A stretch of 64,000 bases of DNA from Thamnaconus septentrionalis (GCA_009823395.1 CM020504.1:25942705-26006704); one strand, 5' to 3'. Counted from the stretch's first letter, positions 1-14,899 are shown. Notes: generated by a model from the letters alone, not told the origin. Numbers and translations are program-made.

Positions 1-224
1 GTTACACTAACAAAATAATAATTTAAAACTTTTTTTCCAGAGGATCTCCTTCTATAGTTAGGCTGTAAATCTTTTCTGTCGCCGCAACAAATCCCTTGAT
101 TGAGCGACCTTTATGTGACGCGCTCAAATCCTTGTCGTGGCAATAGGCTTCTGCTCCGCTGGCTCAAGACTGCGGGTTAATTATAGACCGCGAGCTTCTT
201 CTCGGACGGAAACGGGATGCGCGC

Positions 225-316
225 TGACGTCACAAATCAATCTGCGACGCCCACCGCCACAAAAAAAAAAAAGAAAGACTTATTGCGCTTTCAAATGAGA
301 CGTTTTCGTGACGTCA
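225..316. promoter_or_regulatory. Two perfect CRE palindromes
   Basis: TGACGTCA occurs at 225-232 and 309-316 in CpG-containing DNA. This is the full ATF/CREB site. No gene start can be assigned nearby, so a promoter role is only a suggestion. Confidence 0.3.
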
Positions 317-545
317 AATCGGGTGAACGATGCTAAAACACCTGTTGATGAACTCTTTGCCCTCAGTAATGATCAGTGTAGAGCCTCCAAAAGTGTTTTG
401 GGTCAAAAAGAAAAGAAAAGAAAAGAATGATTGGCTTTTACTTTGGAGGAACTCTGCTCAAGAGTTGATCCGAAGTGACGGGACGCTGCTGCTTCAGACG
501 CGGTTTGGCTCTCATGGATTATTTTCTTTAAATAATCTGTAAACG

Positions 546-597
546 CCCCGTGACCCTGAACAGGAATAAGCGGTTATAGAAGATGAATGAATGAATG
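546..597 (+). mobile_element. 52-bp retroposed tail with (ATGA)n end and 12-bp target duplication
   Basis: AATCTGTAAACG occurs at 534-545 and again at 598-609, directly flanking a stub (CCGTGACCCTGAACAGG to the ATGA repeat) of the same family as 1713-1802. Confidence 0.8.
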
Positions 598-712
598 AAT
601 CTGTAAACGATCCAACTCTTCATGACATGTAAAAGTCTTAATTATCTTTCTTTCTCTTTGCGCTATTTTTGTCATTAGATAATCTCTCCCAACCTGGGAT
701 TAATAAAGGTGT

Positions 713-753
713 TCTATTCTATTCTATTCTATTCTATTCTATTCTATTCTATT
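713..753 (+). repeat. (TATTC)n microsatellite
   Basis: About eight uninterrupted TATTC units. Confidence 0.9.
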
Positions 754-944
754 GAGTGAGGAGGAATTCCATCACCCTCCAGGTTTCCTCCAGGTTTCCT
801 CCGGCTCTGGCTCACCTGAGTGTGAACGGACAAACTCTTGCTCTTCTTCGTCGTCTTCTTCTTCTTCTTGTCGGTCCGAACATAAAAAACAACAAAAATA
901 AAAATAAAAATAAAAGCCAATCCCCGGAGTTATTTTATGAGTAG

Positions 945-1180
945 TTTGCGGCGTGGCCGTGTCGCGGACTGAGCGCTGGTGAGAGGAGCCCAGAGGCCGC
1001 AGCAGCAGCTCTGCATTGTGGCCGAGAGGGGAACCAGACCGCGGCGACTGGAGCGTTTAGTGGGAGGAAGGACACAGTGACGAGTGAGTGAGGCCGGAAA
1101 CAGCGCCGCCGAGCGGGTGAGGGAGGGTGGAGGTGAGAGGATGAGAGGGTGAGCGGGTGAGGGAGGTCGCTGGGGGAGAC
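945..1180. promoter_or_regulatory. GC-rich, CpG-containing stretch
   Basis: Unusually rich in CpG compared with the surrounding AT-rich repeats (GCGGCGTGGCCGTGTCGCGG and similar). It may be a promoter or non-coding first exon of a gene outside the window; no coding frame is convincing. Confidence 0.25.
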
Positions 1181-1454
1181 ACTTAGGTTGTGTAATTGGA
1201 TTGAGGCGTCCAGCACCAAGGACAGCTCCGCTCTCCAAAAACCCCAACCTGCGCTGCAGTCCTCGCACCAGCAGGGGGCGACACTCGCAGCGCTGGAGTC
1301 CAGTTTATGTCCAGTGCAGGGGTGGGAAAAGACTTGGACTGGACTGGTTGGACCGCAGTGGGTTGTAAACTGTGCCAGGGGGGCAGCGGAGCAGCAGCAG
1401 ATGAATGGAGGGGTTTTGGCGACATCGCGGGATATGTAGAAATTGAAAGAGTGA

Positions 1455-2440
1455 AATAATCAAGGAAACTGAGTTTCTGGGAGTCATTGTGGATCATACA
1501 TTTAGCTGGAAGCCACATATAGAATATATTCAACAGAAATAATCTCAATCAATGGCTATCATGTATAAAATGAGGGACCTGTTGAAGAAATGTCTTTGGA
1601 TATTGTAGTTCTCACTTAAAATGCCATATATGTCATATTGTGTTGAGGTTTGGGGAAATACATGGAGAACATATATTGACCCTGTAATTAAACTACAGAA
1701 AGGAGTTATTAGGACAGCTGGGAGAGGCTCCAGCAGACCCCCGTGACCCTGAGCTCGGGGAGAAGCGGGAATGGAAAATGAATGAATGAATGAATAAAAG
1801 AAGAGTTATTAGAATAATAAATCAAGCGCACGATGGTGAAACCACAAATAAATTATTTATAGAGCCAAAGATCTTAAAATTCATTGATGTAATATTGAAA
1901 ACATTAGAAATACTATTTCCAGGAAAGAATGAAAATCTTGCGCTCAGTATTCTAAGTTTTTTAAAGTGAGAGAAAATCAATCCATGTTCAGAGGGTTGAG
2001 TGTCTTTGAATGATGGAAGGTGAGAAGCATTGTTAAATATAGATGTCTTTCTTTTTTGGGAGTTCCATTTTGGAATGGGATCAGTGACCATTTGAAAATG
2101 TGTGCTTCTTTGTTGAGTTGAAAAAATCTTGAAGGGCAAAATACTTGATGATGATGAGGATAAATGATTGAACTGGTGACCCCAGTGACCTTCCCACCTT
2201 CAGATGCTATCTCAAAACCCACCTTTTGAACTGCTCTGTGTTGCCTGTCCTGTTATGCCAAACACTTCACCGTCTTCAATTTCTTTTAAATGACTTTGAT
2301 CCCTGTAACTTTATGAACCCCTACATTCCGATTTATTTGTCGTTATGATTGTATGGACTGATTTCACTATTTACTGCCCTTGTAAAGTGTTTTGAGTTTT
2401 CTGAAAAACACTATACAAATAAAATGTCTTATTATTATTA
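1455..2440 (+). mobile_element. L2-like LINE: decayed reverse transcriptase C-terminus and 3' tail
   Basis: Translated fragments read FLGVIVDHTFSWKPHIEYI and LRFGEIHGEHI before 1712, and RVIRIINQAHDGETTNKLF after 1803, the conserved end of an L2/CR1-type reverse transcriptase. The 3' end has GTAAAGTGTTTTGAGTTTTC and an ATT repeat tail. Several stops and frame breaks show it is dead. A short retroposed tail interrupts it. Confidence 0.75.
1713..1802 (+). mobile_element. Short retroposed tail with (ATGA)n end, nested in a LINE
   Basis: A 90-bp insertion (CAGCTGGGAGAGGCTCCAGC to ATGAATGAATGAATAAAAG) is flanked by GAGTTATTAG at 1703-1712 and 1803-1812. It matches the 3' part of a common fish short repeat. 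Confidence 0.8.
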
Positions 2441-2559
2441 TTTGCTGATTTGACTTTATACTCCGGAGTGACATATAGTCCTAAAGATGCATTTTTTTTT
2501 TTTTTTTTGGGTCATTTGACTGGTGGAACTCAGCAACGCTGTGTACCTGGTCTTCATCC

Positions 2560-2835
2560 TGATTGGCCCCTGCTTTGTGGAGCTCCTCCAGCAGGTCAGT
2601 CGACCCAAGGCCTCCATTTCCGCACAAGGTCAGATGGGAAACTCTTCAATCTGCCCAGAGCAAAGGTGAAAAACCAAAGTGTGAAGAGGTGTTCAGAGAT
2701 GATGCTGTGGTTGCCAAGATGGCCTTCAAAGACCTCATGGACTTCTTCCAAGGGCACACAGAGGTTTTGGCTTGACCTTCAGCATCAAGGAGCCCGTGGT
2801 CACAAGGTCGTGGTACAGGACACACTCCTTCCAAC
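2560..2835 (+). mobile_element. Decayed non-LTR reverse transcriptase fragment
   Basis: Frames read GKLFNLPRAKVKNQ, then VFRDDAVVA and finally HKVVVQDT, resembling the FNLARLKAKTKV...FADDAAVVA...KKT.V..QDT pattern of a LINE reverse transcriptase with frameshifts. The clade cannot be set. Confidence 0.45.
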
Positions 2836-3439
2836 TTGAGACCGTCCATGAACTCACCGACCTCGGCTTGGTCACCTCTGACCGCCCTGCATTTCACCCT
2901 ACAGGCCATCAGAGTCCTATTGAGTCCACTCTGATTTAATTCACCTCATATGACCCTCAATATGACCCACAGCTGGAGAATCCACCGAGAATCACACTCA
3001 CACATCACATCATCTTCATACAGGAACCCAGTGGAGCACAACTGATAGCAGCCCCTGATGCTGTCAACACTGACAGTAAAGATTCCTCAACACAGTTTGA
3101 ATGAGTCCAGCAACACTGAACTCTGACAGCTTCAACTCTGCTCCAATAAACTCAACATTGTCGTTGTGTTGATTCTTATGAGAGCAACCGGACGATAATG
3201 CCACAAACTATTGAACTATTAAGCTATTAATCAATTGAACATGTTGAGATCACATCTATCGGTGGTGCGTTCACTGACAGCCACTTCTGAAGGCCTCAGG
3301 CAGATTTCATGGCACCTGGCAACACAAAACTCGCTGGAATTTGATTGGATAAAAACTCTACCAGTAATACACAACAATGGAAGCAGCGCCACCAAGTGGA
3401 TATTATATAATGTGAAAAGAACAGGCTATGGAGAATAAC

Positions 3440-3445
3440 TTTATT
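3440..3445 (-). terminator. Candidate poly(A) signal AATAAA for dnajb6
   Basis: This is the only AATAAA hexamer I found on the minus strand between the dnajb6 stop and the LINE fragments further on. It implies a 3' UTR of about 1.3 kb containing GAA/GGA, GT and CCGAGC tandem repeats. Confidence 0.35.
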
Positions 3446-3663
3446 ATTATATTCAGGGGAAAATGTACTTTTCTGTAGTATGGTGAGGCCAGCAGAGTAG
3501 AACTGGCTGGTCCTGACGGCGCCCCCCAGTGGTTCTGATCCATCGGCTCTGGAGACTGAGGCCTCCAGCAGCCCTTTGTGAGGTCGACTGGAGGGCAGTA
3601 ACTGGGGTGTCCAGCGCCCTCTGTGGTCCAACCCTTTGAAAGACAGCACTGACCTGACCAAAG

Positions 3664-3845
3664 ATGCATCCACGCAGAAGAAGGAGAAGAAGGAGAAGGA
3701 GAAGGAGAAGAAGAAGAAGAAGGAGATGGAGAAGGAGAAGGAAGAAGAAGAAGAAGAAGAAGAAGAAGAAGGAGATGGAGAAGGAGAGAGGAGAAGAGGA
3801 GGAGAAGAAGGAGAAGGAGAAGAAGAAGAAGAAGGAGGAGAGGAA
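3664..3845 (+). repeat. Purine-only (GAA/GGA)n tract
   Basis: About 180 bp of almost pure purine on the plus strand, probably within the dnajb6 3' UTR on the other strand. Encodes only low-complexity Glu/Lys or Arg frames, which are not genes. Confidence 0.9.
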
Positions 3846-4336
3846 ACAGAGTGGAGACTGGGTGGTTTGTGCCTTGTGAAAACACGATGAATTCAAGGTT
3901 TACTGGTTTTACAAGGTTCGCAAGAGCGTTTCTTTTCACATCCATACATCAGTTCTAGAACATCTTTCCATACTTGGCCATCACAATGCAGCCCCAACAT
4001 TAAGATTCCACATGAACGAGTGAACATGCATCATTAAATAAATAACAAAGAAATACATTGATAAGCAACATATGGAAACTGCATAACTTAGCCTGCCAGA
4101 AAAGCATTTTGGTAAAAAAACAAAAAAAAACAACAAAAAAAACACTGGACGCTAATTAAATGTACAACGAGCACTAATGACAGAATTGAGTTTTACTTGA
4201 CATTTCAAAACTATAAAAAGCAACATGATGCCTTGTTGTTTTTTTTTTTTGTCGCAAACCCTGTTGATTTGCTGCATAGACCTCACAAAGAACAGAAGGT
4301 ACAGAGAGAACTGGCTGACAAAACACGTCCACCCCG

Positions 4337-4395
4337 AGCCCGAGCCGAGCCCGAGCCCAAACCCAAGCCGAGCCCGAGCCCGAGCCGAGCCCGAG
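4337..4395 (+). repeat. (CCGAGC)n minisatellite
   Basis: CCGAGC and CCCGAGC units, likely in the dnajb6 3' UTR. Confidence 0.8.
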
Positions 4396-4511
4396 CAAAC
4401 CAGAAGCACATGGACAGCAGGGAGACGACGCCTGGGTCAAGTCAAATAAAAAAAAAAACCTAATTATTTACATCCAAACAAGAGCAGAACACCGACAAAA
4501 TACCGTTAGTT

Positions 4512-4513
<2 letters not shown>

Positions 4514-4551
<38 letters not shown>

Positions 4552-4560
4552 TGTGTGTGT
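4514..4560 (+). repeat. (GT)n microsatellite
   Basis: About 23 GT units with one CT interruption. Confidence 0.9.
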
Positions 4561-4620
4561 CTGGAGATCAAGTTTGTGGGTTTTGTGCTGAGGTAACAAT
4601 CTCTGCAGCAGGCAGGAGAC

Positions 4621-4755
4621 GCTCCTTCCTCCTCCTGGTCCTCCTCCTGGTCCTCCTCCTGGTCCTCCTCCTGGTCCTCCTCCTCCTGGTCCTCCTCCTG
4701 GTCCTCCTCCTGGTCCTCCTCCTCCTGGTCCTCCTCCTCCTCCTCCTGGTCCTCC

Positions 4756-4757
<2 letters not shown>
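4621..4757 (+). repeat. (TCCTCCTGG)n-type minisatellite beside the dnajb6 stop codon
   Basis: Runs of TCC separated by TGG, ending two bases from the stop codon. On the mRNA strand this is GGA-rich and begins directly after the coding sequence. Confidence 0.85.
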
Positions 4758-8534
<3,777 letters not shown>

Positions 8535-8699
8535 GATGAGGAGGTCAAGTTGGAGAAATCCAGGGATCTTAATGAACTGAACCCAAAGGAAAAGGCAGTA
8601 ATGAGTGCAGGTTAGGCTCAGGTAACAGCAGCAATACATGATGTAAAGTCCAGCAGCAGCAGCAGCAGCAGCAGCACTGACAACAGTCACCTACTGCAG

Positions 8700-10265
8700 T
8701 CAGTCAGGCAGCTGCTTGCAGATCAGTTCAAGGGTGACAAGGGCGGCCTTCACATCACATGGTTGAAAATCCACCTGGTGCAGCGACGTTTTAAAATTTC
8801 AGTGCTTCTGTTTTCAAGTTTGTCTGACAGCTTTGATTAATAAATGTCATTGGAAGTGATTGGGATTACGGGCCTGTCATATCTATGTGATTATTTTTTT
8901 TCTGCCAATTGCAGCCTTCAGACCATCAGCGTGGTTTCATGACTTGCTTTCATTGAGTCCACTGGGCGATTAGCAGGAATTGAAAGGCCTTGGATGGAGG
9001 ATCCAGCTGGAGACTGAGATTCTTCTCTTGAGGGCCTCAGGAGTCCCCACACCAGACTCACCTGCCTTTATATATTGGCTTATTTCAACAGAGATTTTAA
9101 CATATTGAGGTTTTTCATGGTCTTCTGATGTATTTCATTCATTGGTAGAATATTCTTATGGTCAAGATTTAAACAATCCCATTGATAATAAATAAGTCAA
9201 AATTACTCATAGCAACCAGCTTGGTGGGATAGAGGTGGAAAAAGACATGAAGAAGTCCAACCGCTGCTCCAGCTGTCATTTCCAATAGCAATGTGTTCTC
9301 ATGACTTCCCTGCTTTCACCAGAACAGAACTAAGCAAAAATATTTTGCCCTCTTGGAACCAAAGCAATGAAAAAAAAAGACCAAATTATCCATTATACAA
9401 ACTCCAAATGTACATTTCTGCCACACTGGAAGAAAGACAATTGGCATTAAAATATGACATCCAATATGTAGGCCGGGTGGAAGCTGCACTGACAACTTGA
9501 GGAGACCTGAAGCTAAAATATTCAACCGAGGTGCTTTGTTAACTCTGTGATGGTTTAGCACAACACAACTAGGTGTGATTATAACACAAAGCCGTGTCTC
9601 AGAAATGCTTTTTATTTATTTTTTTTTCTTTAGCAATTATAAACCATTAACTGCTGTCATGGCATGATTAATATTGATATTGCACACTTGGTGTTCATTC
9701 TCTAAAATCACATTCAACGAGACGTTCAAGCCATCCCATAATGTGTTCAGCACATCCTGCCTGACTTTCCTGCACTAGTAATGTTCTTACAGCACTGCAC
9801 TGGATTATTCCATGAAGCTGATTATAATGGGGTTCAATGCAGAAATGAGTACCCCAAACATTTGAACGAATGTATGTATGTATTATTATTATTATTGTTA
9901 TTATTATTTCAACTGTGACGAAAACGTTTTCCAACATTTGTCCTCGCGAGGAAGAGCCTGACCTGCACATATATAACCGACGAGGTTCAATAGAAGTATT
10001 GTTGTTGTTACTGTTGTTAATCCGTAATCCCGACGATTCTTTCTGCATTGACGGAACATTCAGCCGAATTATTGTTTAAATTATTCACTTTTACAGCGCG
10101 GCTACGAATGCCAAATCAAAAAGGTTGACAATATGCGTTGTCTCGTAGAGCCGACGCCGCAGTTTTTTCATCATCATTGCATTAGTCAACACACATCCGA
10201 CAGTTAGCTTAGCATTGGCTAGCTGTAAACATCATTTGCCTTGCTAGGTTGTTGTTACTCAAACA
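8700..10265. other. dnajb6 5' intron
   Basis: Mostly unique AT-rich DNA with an ATT microsatellite near 9885-9910; no coding exon or recognisable element seen. Confidence 0.5.
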
Positions 10266-10272
10266 CTCTTAC

Positions 10273-10335
10273 CGGCTGTGCGTTGTGTGGAGTCTGTGCA
10301 AAATGAACGGAGATGGGCCCTAATCTGCACAAGCA
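10273..10335 (-). other. dnajb6: Candidate non-coding first exon of dnajb6
   Basis: The minus strand has a strong donor (GTAAGAG, 10266-10272) at the edge of a CpG-containing stretch 1.7 kb upstream of the first coding exon. The matching acceptor is at 8577. The 5' boundary is arbitrary because no transcript evidence can be seen. Human DNAJB6 also has a non-coding first exon, which fits. Confidence 0.4.
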
Positions 10336-10439
10336 CGATTAACGCTTATTCATATTTGACAGGTGAGGCAGGTAACGCGAATTCCTGTTCCTAAATTCTT
10401 CCTTCTTAATATTGTTCTCCTTCTTCTTCCTCTTTTAGC

Positions 10440-11330
10440 GGTAGTTTCCAACTAAGATGGCGCACTACTGCCACCTTTTGGTCTCTGTGATTATTGCACA
10501 GGCTCAAGGACTACGTTTTGCACAATAAAATAAAATAAAATAAAATAAAATAAAATTATTTAGGCCTATAAATATGTATGAGGGATATGTAGAAAACGTA
10601 TCGTGTAGCTTTAATGTTAAGTGAAAATGAACAAAAGCAAAGTTACAAGAAAAACAGTCTTTGAAGCCCTACGGTATTAACTCTTATTGAAATTACTGTC
10701 AAAACACTGAACAAAATTGATGAAATACAGCTATTTTATGACTGACTGACAATTACTATAATTTCTTCAAGTCAAGTTCGGCCGGATTTTAAAGCGTCAT
10801 GGGCCTCATATGGTCCCCGAGCCGTAGTCTGCCCATGTCTGGGCTAGCCCCAAAGCTTAAAGTACGACCGAATGTTTTTAAGACACATTTTATTTCATTC
10901 CAAACGGGTACGAACGCGTAGAAGACCAAACGTCAAGTGAGAAACATACGTGGAGTGACATTTGTCCAAACTTGGCTTCCGTAGATTGAAGAAATGACGT
11001 GACCCGGAAGTAGGCGGAGTTTGCGTCAAACCTCGAAGTATGTGTTGACTTGTCTGGACAGACTTGCACAAAACATTTAGGATGACTGGACCAGTGTTTG
11101 GTTGCATCCACAAGGAATGAATCGTCACTACAGATAAAAACAGGTACAAGTCGTCAATGTTAACTACCGACTTCTCTTTTTCGTAACTCTTCCTTAGCGA
11201 ACCACCTACCGCCGTCGAACCCTTCCGCCCGCATCTCCCTCCTAAACACCGAACTTGACGTCATCACTCACTGCATCCTTGGAGCTACTCGCTGATCTTC
11301 CGTTTGGATCCTCTGTGGAAGATTACACCA
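10440..11330. promoter_or_regulatory. Putative promoter zone between dnajb6 and atg10
   Basis: The two genes diverge from this interval. On the plus strand it contains AAGATGGCGC (about 10455-10464), which resembles a YY1 site, and CCCGGAAGT (11003-11011), an ETS-type core next to a TGACGT half-site. CTTCCG cores lie near 11220-11300. These motifs are common at TATA-less housekeeping promoters. An AAAAT pentanucleotide repeat (about 10525-10556) and a hAT-like fragment (about 10785-10850) lie inside, so two separate core promoters are also possible. Confidence 0.35.
10785..10850 (-). mobile_element. hAT-like terminal fragment
   Basis: The reverse complement begins AGCCCAGACATGGGCAGACT followed by ACGGCTCGGGG, like the end at 5882. 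Confidence 0.4.
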
Positions 11331-11574
11331 CAACTAGTTATTACACACACAACACGCAACCCAGTGTGAAAAAAAAAAGTAAACACAAATGATCAACATA
11401 AATGCTGTAAATTGATGTACTTTTATTCATGTTGACGTTGAATGAATTCGTTTAATTGATTTATGTGATAAATGTCAATGGGTGGCACATTGTGTTAAGC
11501 TGACCTGAGTGAATGTTTATCCTTTGTTTTGTGCCAATGTAGGAAGACCTTTAAAACACTGCTGAACCAATGAG

Positions 11575-13491
11575 ATGAGCTCCTCTGAACTGAGCGAGGA
11601 GAACTTCCGTCGCTGTTGTCAGCTCCTCCTGCAGCTGTCGCAGCAGCTGGAAGATGGTTGGAGCTGGGAAAGTGTCACTGTGAGAAGCTCTGCTATGACA
11701 CCACTAGGATCACCTTTGCCCTACGGTGTTGGTAATGGCGGCCTCCGTTTTTGGGTTTAGGGTTCAGAGGAAGGTTACCTGAAAAAGACTGAGCTGAGAG
11801 CTGTGGTCCTTGATTCAAGCCTGGTCTGGGAGCATGAAGAGCTCAGCTCAGAAGAAGAACCAGACGCTCTCTGTGACTCCTCACCTCACCAGCAGGAACA
11901 GCAGCAAGAACTGGTGAACATTTTTTTCTTTTCTTTACGCTCTTTTTCACGTTTATTTTTTTCACCTTGTTTCATGTTTTGATGTGTGTTTGTTTTCAGC
12001 ATGTGGTTCCATTCCGATATCCGAAGGTCAGAAAATATTGGTTGAAATACAAAGTTATTACTACTTATGACTACAAAAAGTTATTTTAATTAAAAGTTAT
12101 TAACGTTATACTTATTTTACTCTTTCAATCAATTGCAATGAAATAATATTTATGTCTCAGTTATGTTATATGTATTCCCAATTCACAACAAAACTGACTT
12201 AGTGACACTTTACTTTTAGAGACTCAATGTGAAGCATTTACAGGGACCCGTTGATCATTTAGATGAAAAGTCCTGCAAAAGTCCTGCAGGACTTTTCATC
12301 TAGATGAAAGGACTTTTCATCTAGATGAAAAGACATACAGGACTTTTCATATAGATGAAAATGCAGGACTTTTCATAGATGAAAAGACATACAGAACTTT
12401 TCATATAGATGAAAATGCAGGACTTTTCATCTAGATGAAAAGACATACAGGACTTTTCATATAGATGAAAATGCAGGACTTTTCATATAGATGAAAACAC
12501 ATGCAGGACTTTTCATCTATATGAAAAGTCCTGCAAAATCCCGCAGGACTTTTCATCTAAATGAAAAGACATACAGGACTTTTCATATAGATGAAAATGC
12601 AGGACTTTTCATCTAGATGAAAAGACATGCAGGACTTTTCAAATAGATGAAAAGTCCTGCATGTGACAGTGGTATTGTGTGAGTGGCTCTATATTCATTC
12701 TCCTGTGTCTCACCTCACAGTCTGATGTTGCTGCGCCAGATGACTGTGTCACAGCTGACATGGATGCTGACAGTGGAGATGACTGTGTTTGCACGGTGGC
12801 TGCCAGCAGCAGGAAGGTGCTGCAGTACGAGTATCACGTCCTGTACTCCTGCAGCTATGCCACTCCTGTGCTCTACTTCAGAGTCTCCGCTCTCGGTGAG
12901 TTCAATGTGATGCATCTCCTGATTGTCTCTTGAGGCACTCCGTCACTCTAATGGCCACTATGAAGGTGTGCAAGGATGCACACCCTCAGGTCCCAACTGG
13001 ACAAAAATACATGCAATATATTTCACGAGTTTTTTCAGGAGTCAAATTCCAACAGTGTCAGAATGTGATCAAACTGCTCTGACATGGCCTCGTTACAGCT
13101 GTTTTCCTCCTTCAGATGGGAAGAGCCTCTCACTGGAGGACCTGTGGAGCTCTGTCACTCCGTGCTTCAGGCGTCGACTGCAGAGGAGTCCTTTGAATAC
13201 AATCACTCTGCAGGTAAACATGGAACAGGCAGATCCACGGACGTCAATTTCATGATCTTCATCTGTGAAACTGGAGTATGTTTGTGTCGTAGGAGCACCC
13301 CCTGCTGGCACAGCCTTTCTTTATGCTTCATCCATGCAAAACACAGGAGTTCATGAGTCCTGTACTGCAGGTGGCTCACGACCAAAACAGGTACAATCAT
13401 ATCATGAATAGGTCTTATTAAAGCATGAAGTGTCTCATGTTTAATTCACTCAACTCCAGAAGTCTTAATAATAATAATAATAATAATAATG

Positions 13492-13543
<52 letters not shown>

Positions 13544-13862
13544 TGATAATGATAATAATAATAATGATAATATGATAATAATAATAATATTATGATAATA
13601 ATAATTATAATAATGATATTAATGCTAATAATAATAATAATAATACACAGATGTTGATCGAAGAGCCACCCTGTGGACTAGATGGTCTCAGCCTATCAGC
13701 TCACTGTGTTCATATCGTGCATGTGTGTCTCTTGGCAGGCCAGTGAACTATGTGCTAACATGGTTGAGTGTGGTGGGTCCTGTGGTGGGTCTGGAGCTCC
13801 CTCTGCACTACTGCACCCAGCTGCACCAGTCAAGCATCATCAGGAGCCCAGAGCCAGACTGA
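11575..13862 (+). CDS. atg10: Ubiquitin-like-conjugating enzyme ATG10
   Basis: Seven exons join in frame: 11575-11679, 11761-11913, 12000-12026, 12721-12895, 13116-13213, 13293-13390 and 13739-13862 (780 nt, 259 residues). ATG10 is the E2-like enzyme that takes activated ATG12 from ATG7 and transfers it to ATG5 during autophagosome formation in the cytosol. Diagnostic blocks are QYEYHVLYSCSY and PVLYFRVSALG, then EHPLLAQPFFMLHPCKTQEFM, whose HPC carries the catalytic cysteine (codon 13335-13337), then NYVLTWLSVVGPVVGLELPL. Human ATG10 is about 220 residues; the extra length is an acidic, Gln-rich segment in the second and fourth exons. Intron 1 is only 81 nt, while intron 3 holds a palindromic minisatellite. 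All seven exons keep frame, so the gene appears functional. The 5' non-coding exon was not identified with certainty. Confidence 0.95.
12000..12026 (+). CDS. atg10: atg10 27-nt microexon
   Basis: A phase 0-0 microexon encodes HVVPFRYPK between a TTTTCAG acceptor and a GTCAG donor. It was placed because it keeps frame, has a good pyrimidine tract and sits between two certain exons. Skipping it would also preserve frame, so its inclusion is likely rather than proven. Confidence 0.6.
12260..12662 (+). repeat. Palindromic minisatellite in atg10 intron 3
   Basis: Tandem units built on the perfect palindrome TTTTCATCTAGATGAAAA (and an ATATAG variant) separated by GACATACAGGAC or TGCAGGAC. About a dozen arms. 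Confidence 0.9.
13468..13650 (+). repeat. (AAT)n microsatellite, interrupted
   Basis: AAT units with scattered GAT changes, in the last atg10 intron. Confidence 0.9.
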
Positions 13863-14384
13863 CAGGACCTTCTCCTTCTTCCTGGTCTGCACTCCCTCTG
13901 CAGGCTGGCAGTCAACCCGACAAAGTGAGCAAATGGTTTCGTCCAGAACCAAGCTAAGATTTGATACCTGAAGTGTTGAGAACTTGAAATGAGCTGCAGG
14001 CTGCAGGAGCCACGGTGATGGTTTGAAAGCTCACCACCCAGGAATCATGTCAGTCGTGTTCAAATGTTAGGACTCTAACAAGACCTGAGAGGGGACCAGA
14101 GTTCTTCATTGCTGTTATTACTTCATGGGGACCTTCACTTTGGATAGTAATAATACAGTAATATATTTTAAGAGAATGGGAAGCCACATAAAATGCGCAG
14201 CTGAGCTGCACAAAGCTACAACTGTTTGGATGAGGCAAAAGGTTTCTGGAGATAAAAGGAAAAGAGGTTCATTCTTCCTCTTGAAGGCTGATGAATTGCA
14301 TTTGTTTCCAACTAAAATGTTTACAATTCAGTTTTTCTTTCTTCTAAATCTGAATTGATGGTCAAGAAAGTCATTACATCCATC

Positions 14385-14805
14385 CATCCATCTTCTCTCT
14401 TTTCTCAGGGTCTGACTGTTTGCTGAAGCCTCTCCCAGCTGTGGTGGGCGGAGGCGGCGTTGCCAGGCCATTGCAGGGCCACGTAGACAAACATGTCTGG
14501 TGAACCTCTACGCAGTTCTGTAAGATTTCTTTCCAAGCTGTGGAGTCACTGGCGAACAAGTCTGTTTTTATTTATTTGTTTTATTTTTATTTTTATTTTT
14601 TTTCTCTATGTCGCCCTTTTTTTTTTTTTTTTTTTTTACTGTGATATGCATCTCTTGGGTCTGAAATAAAGAAATATATAAAAACAACAACAACAAACTA
14701 ACCATTGACACAACGACTGGGGAATTTACCCAGAGAGAAGCCACGCAGACGCAGGGAGGACATGCAAACTCCACACAGGAAGTCGCCAGGCCCAGGGATA
14801 ATATC
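14385..14805 (-). mobile_element. Interspersed repeat of the (ATGA)n-tailed family, rearranged
   Basis: CATCCATCCATCTTCT, CCCAGCTGTGGTGGGCGGAGG and GGACATGCAAACTCCACACAGG mark both parts of the long form of this family in reverse orientation, with unrelated A/T-rich sequence between. Confidence 0.5.
14665..14670 (+). terminator. Candidate poly(A) signal AATAAA for atg10
   Basis: First clear plus-strand AATAAA downstream of the atg10 stop, about 800 nt away. It lies in a repeat-derived stretch, so usage is uncertain. Confidence 0.3.
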
Positions 14806-14899
14806 GTGATTATCAATCAATCAATCAACCAACCTACCAATCAATCAATCAATCAATCAAGGCTGCAGCTCTGTTTTCTGTGTTTTCTGCCTGTGCACA

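Noticed and set aside
3403..3945. Leu/Ser-rich and Glu/Lys-rich frames
   Set aside because: Low-complexity GAA/GGA tract, probably dnajb6 3' UTR.
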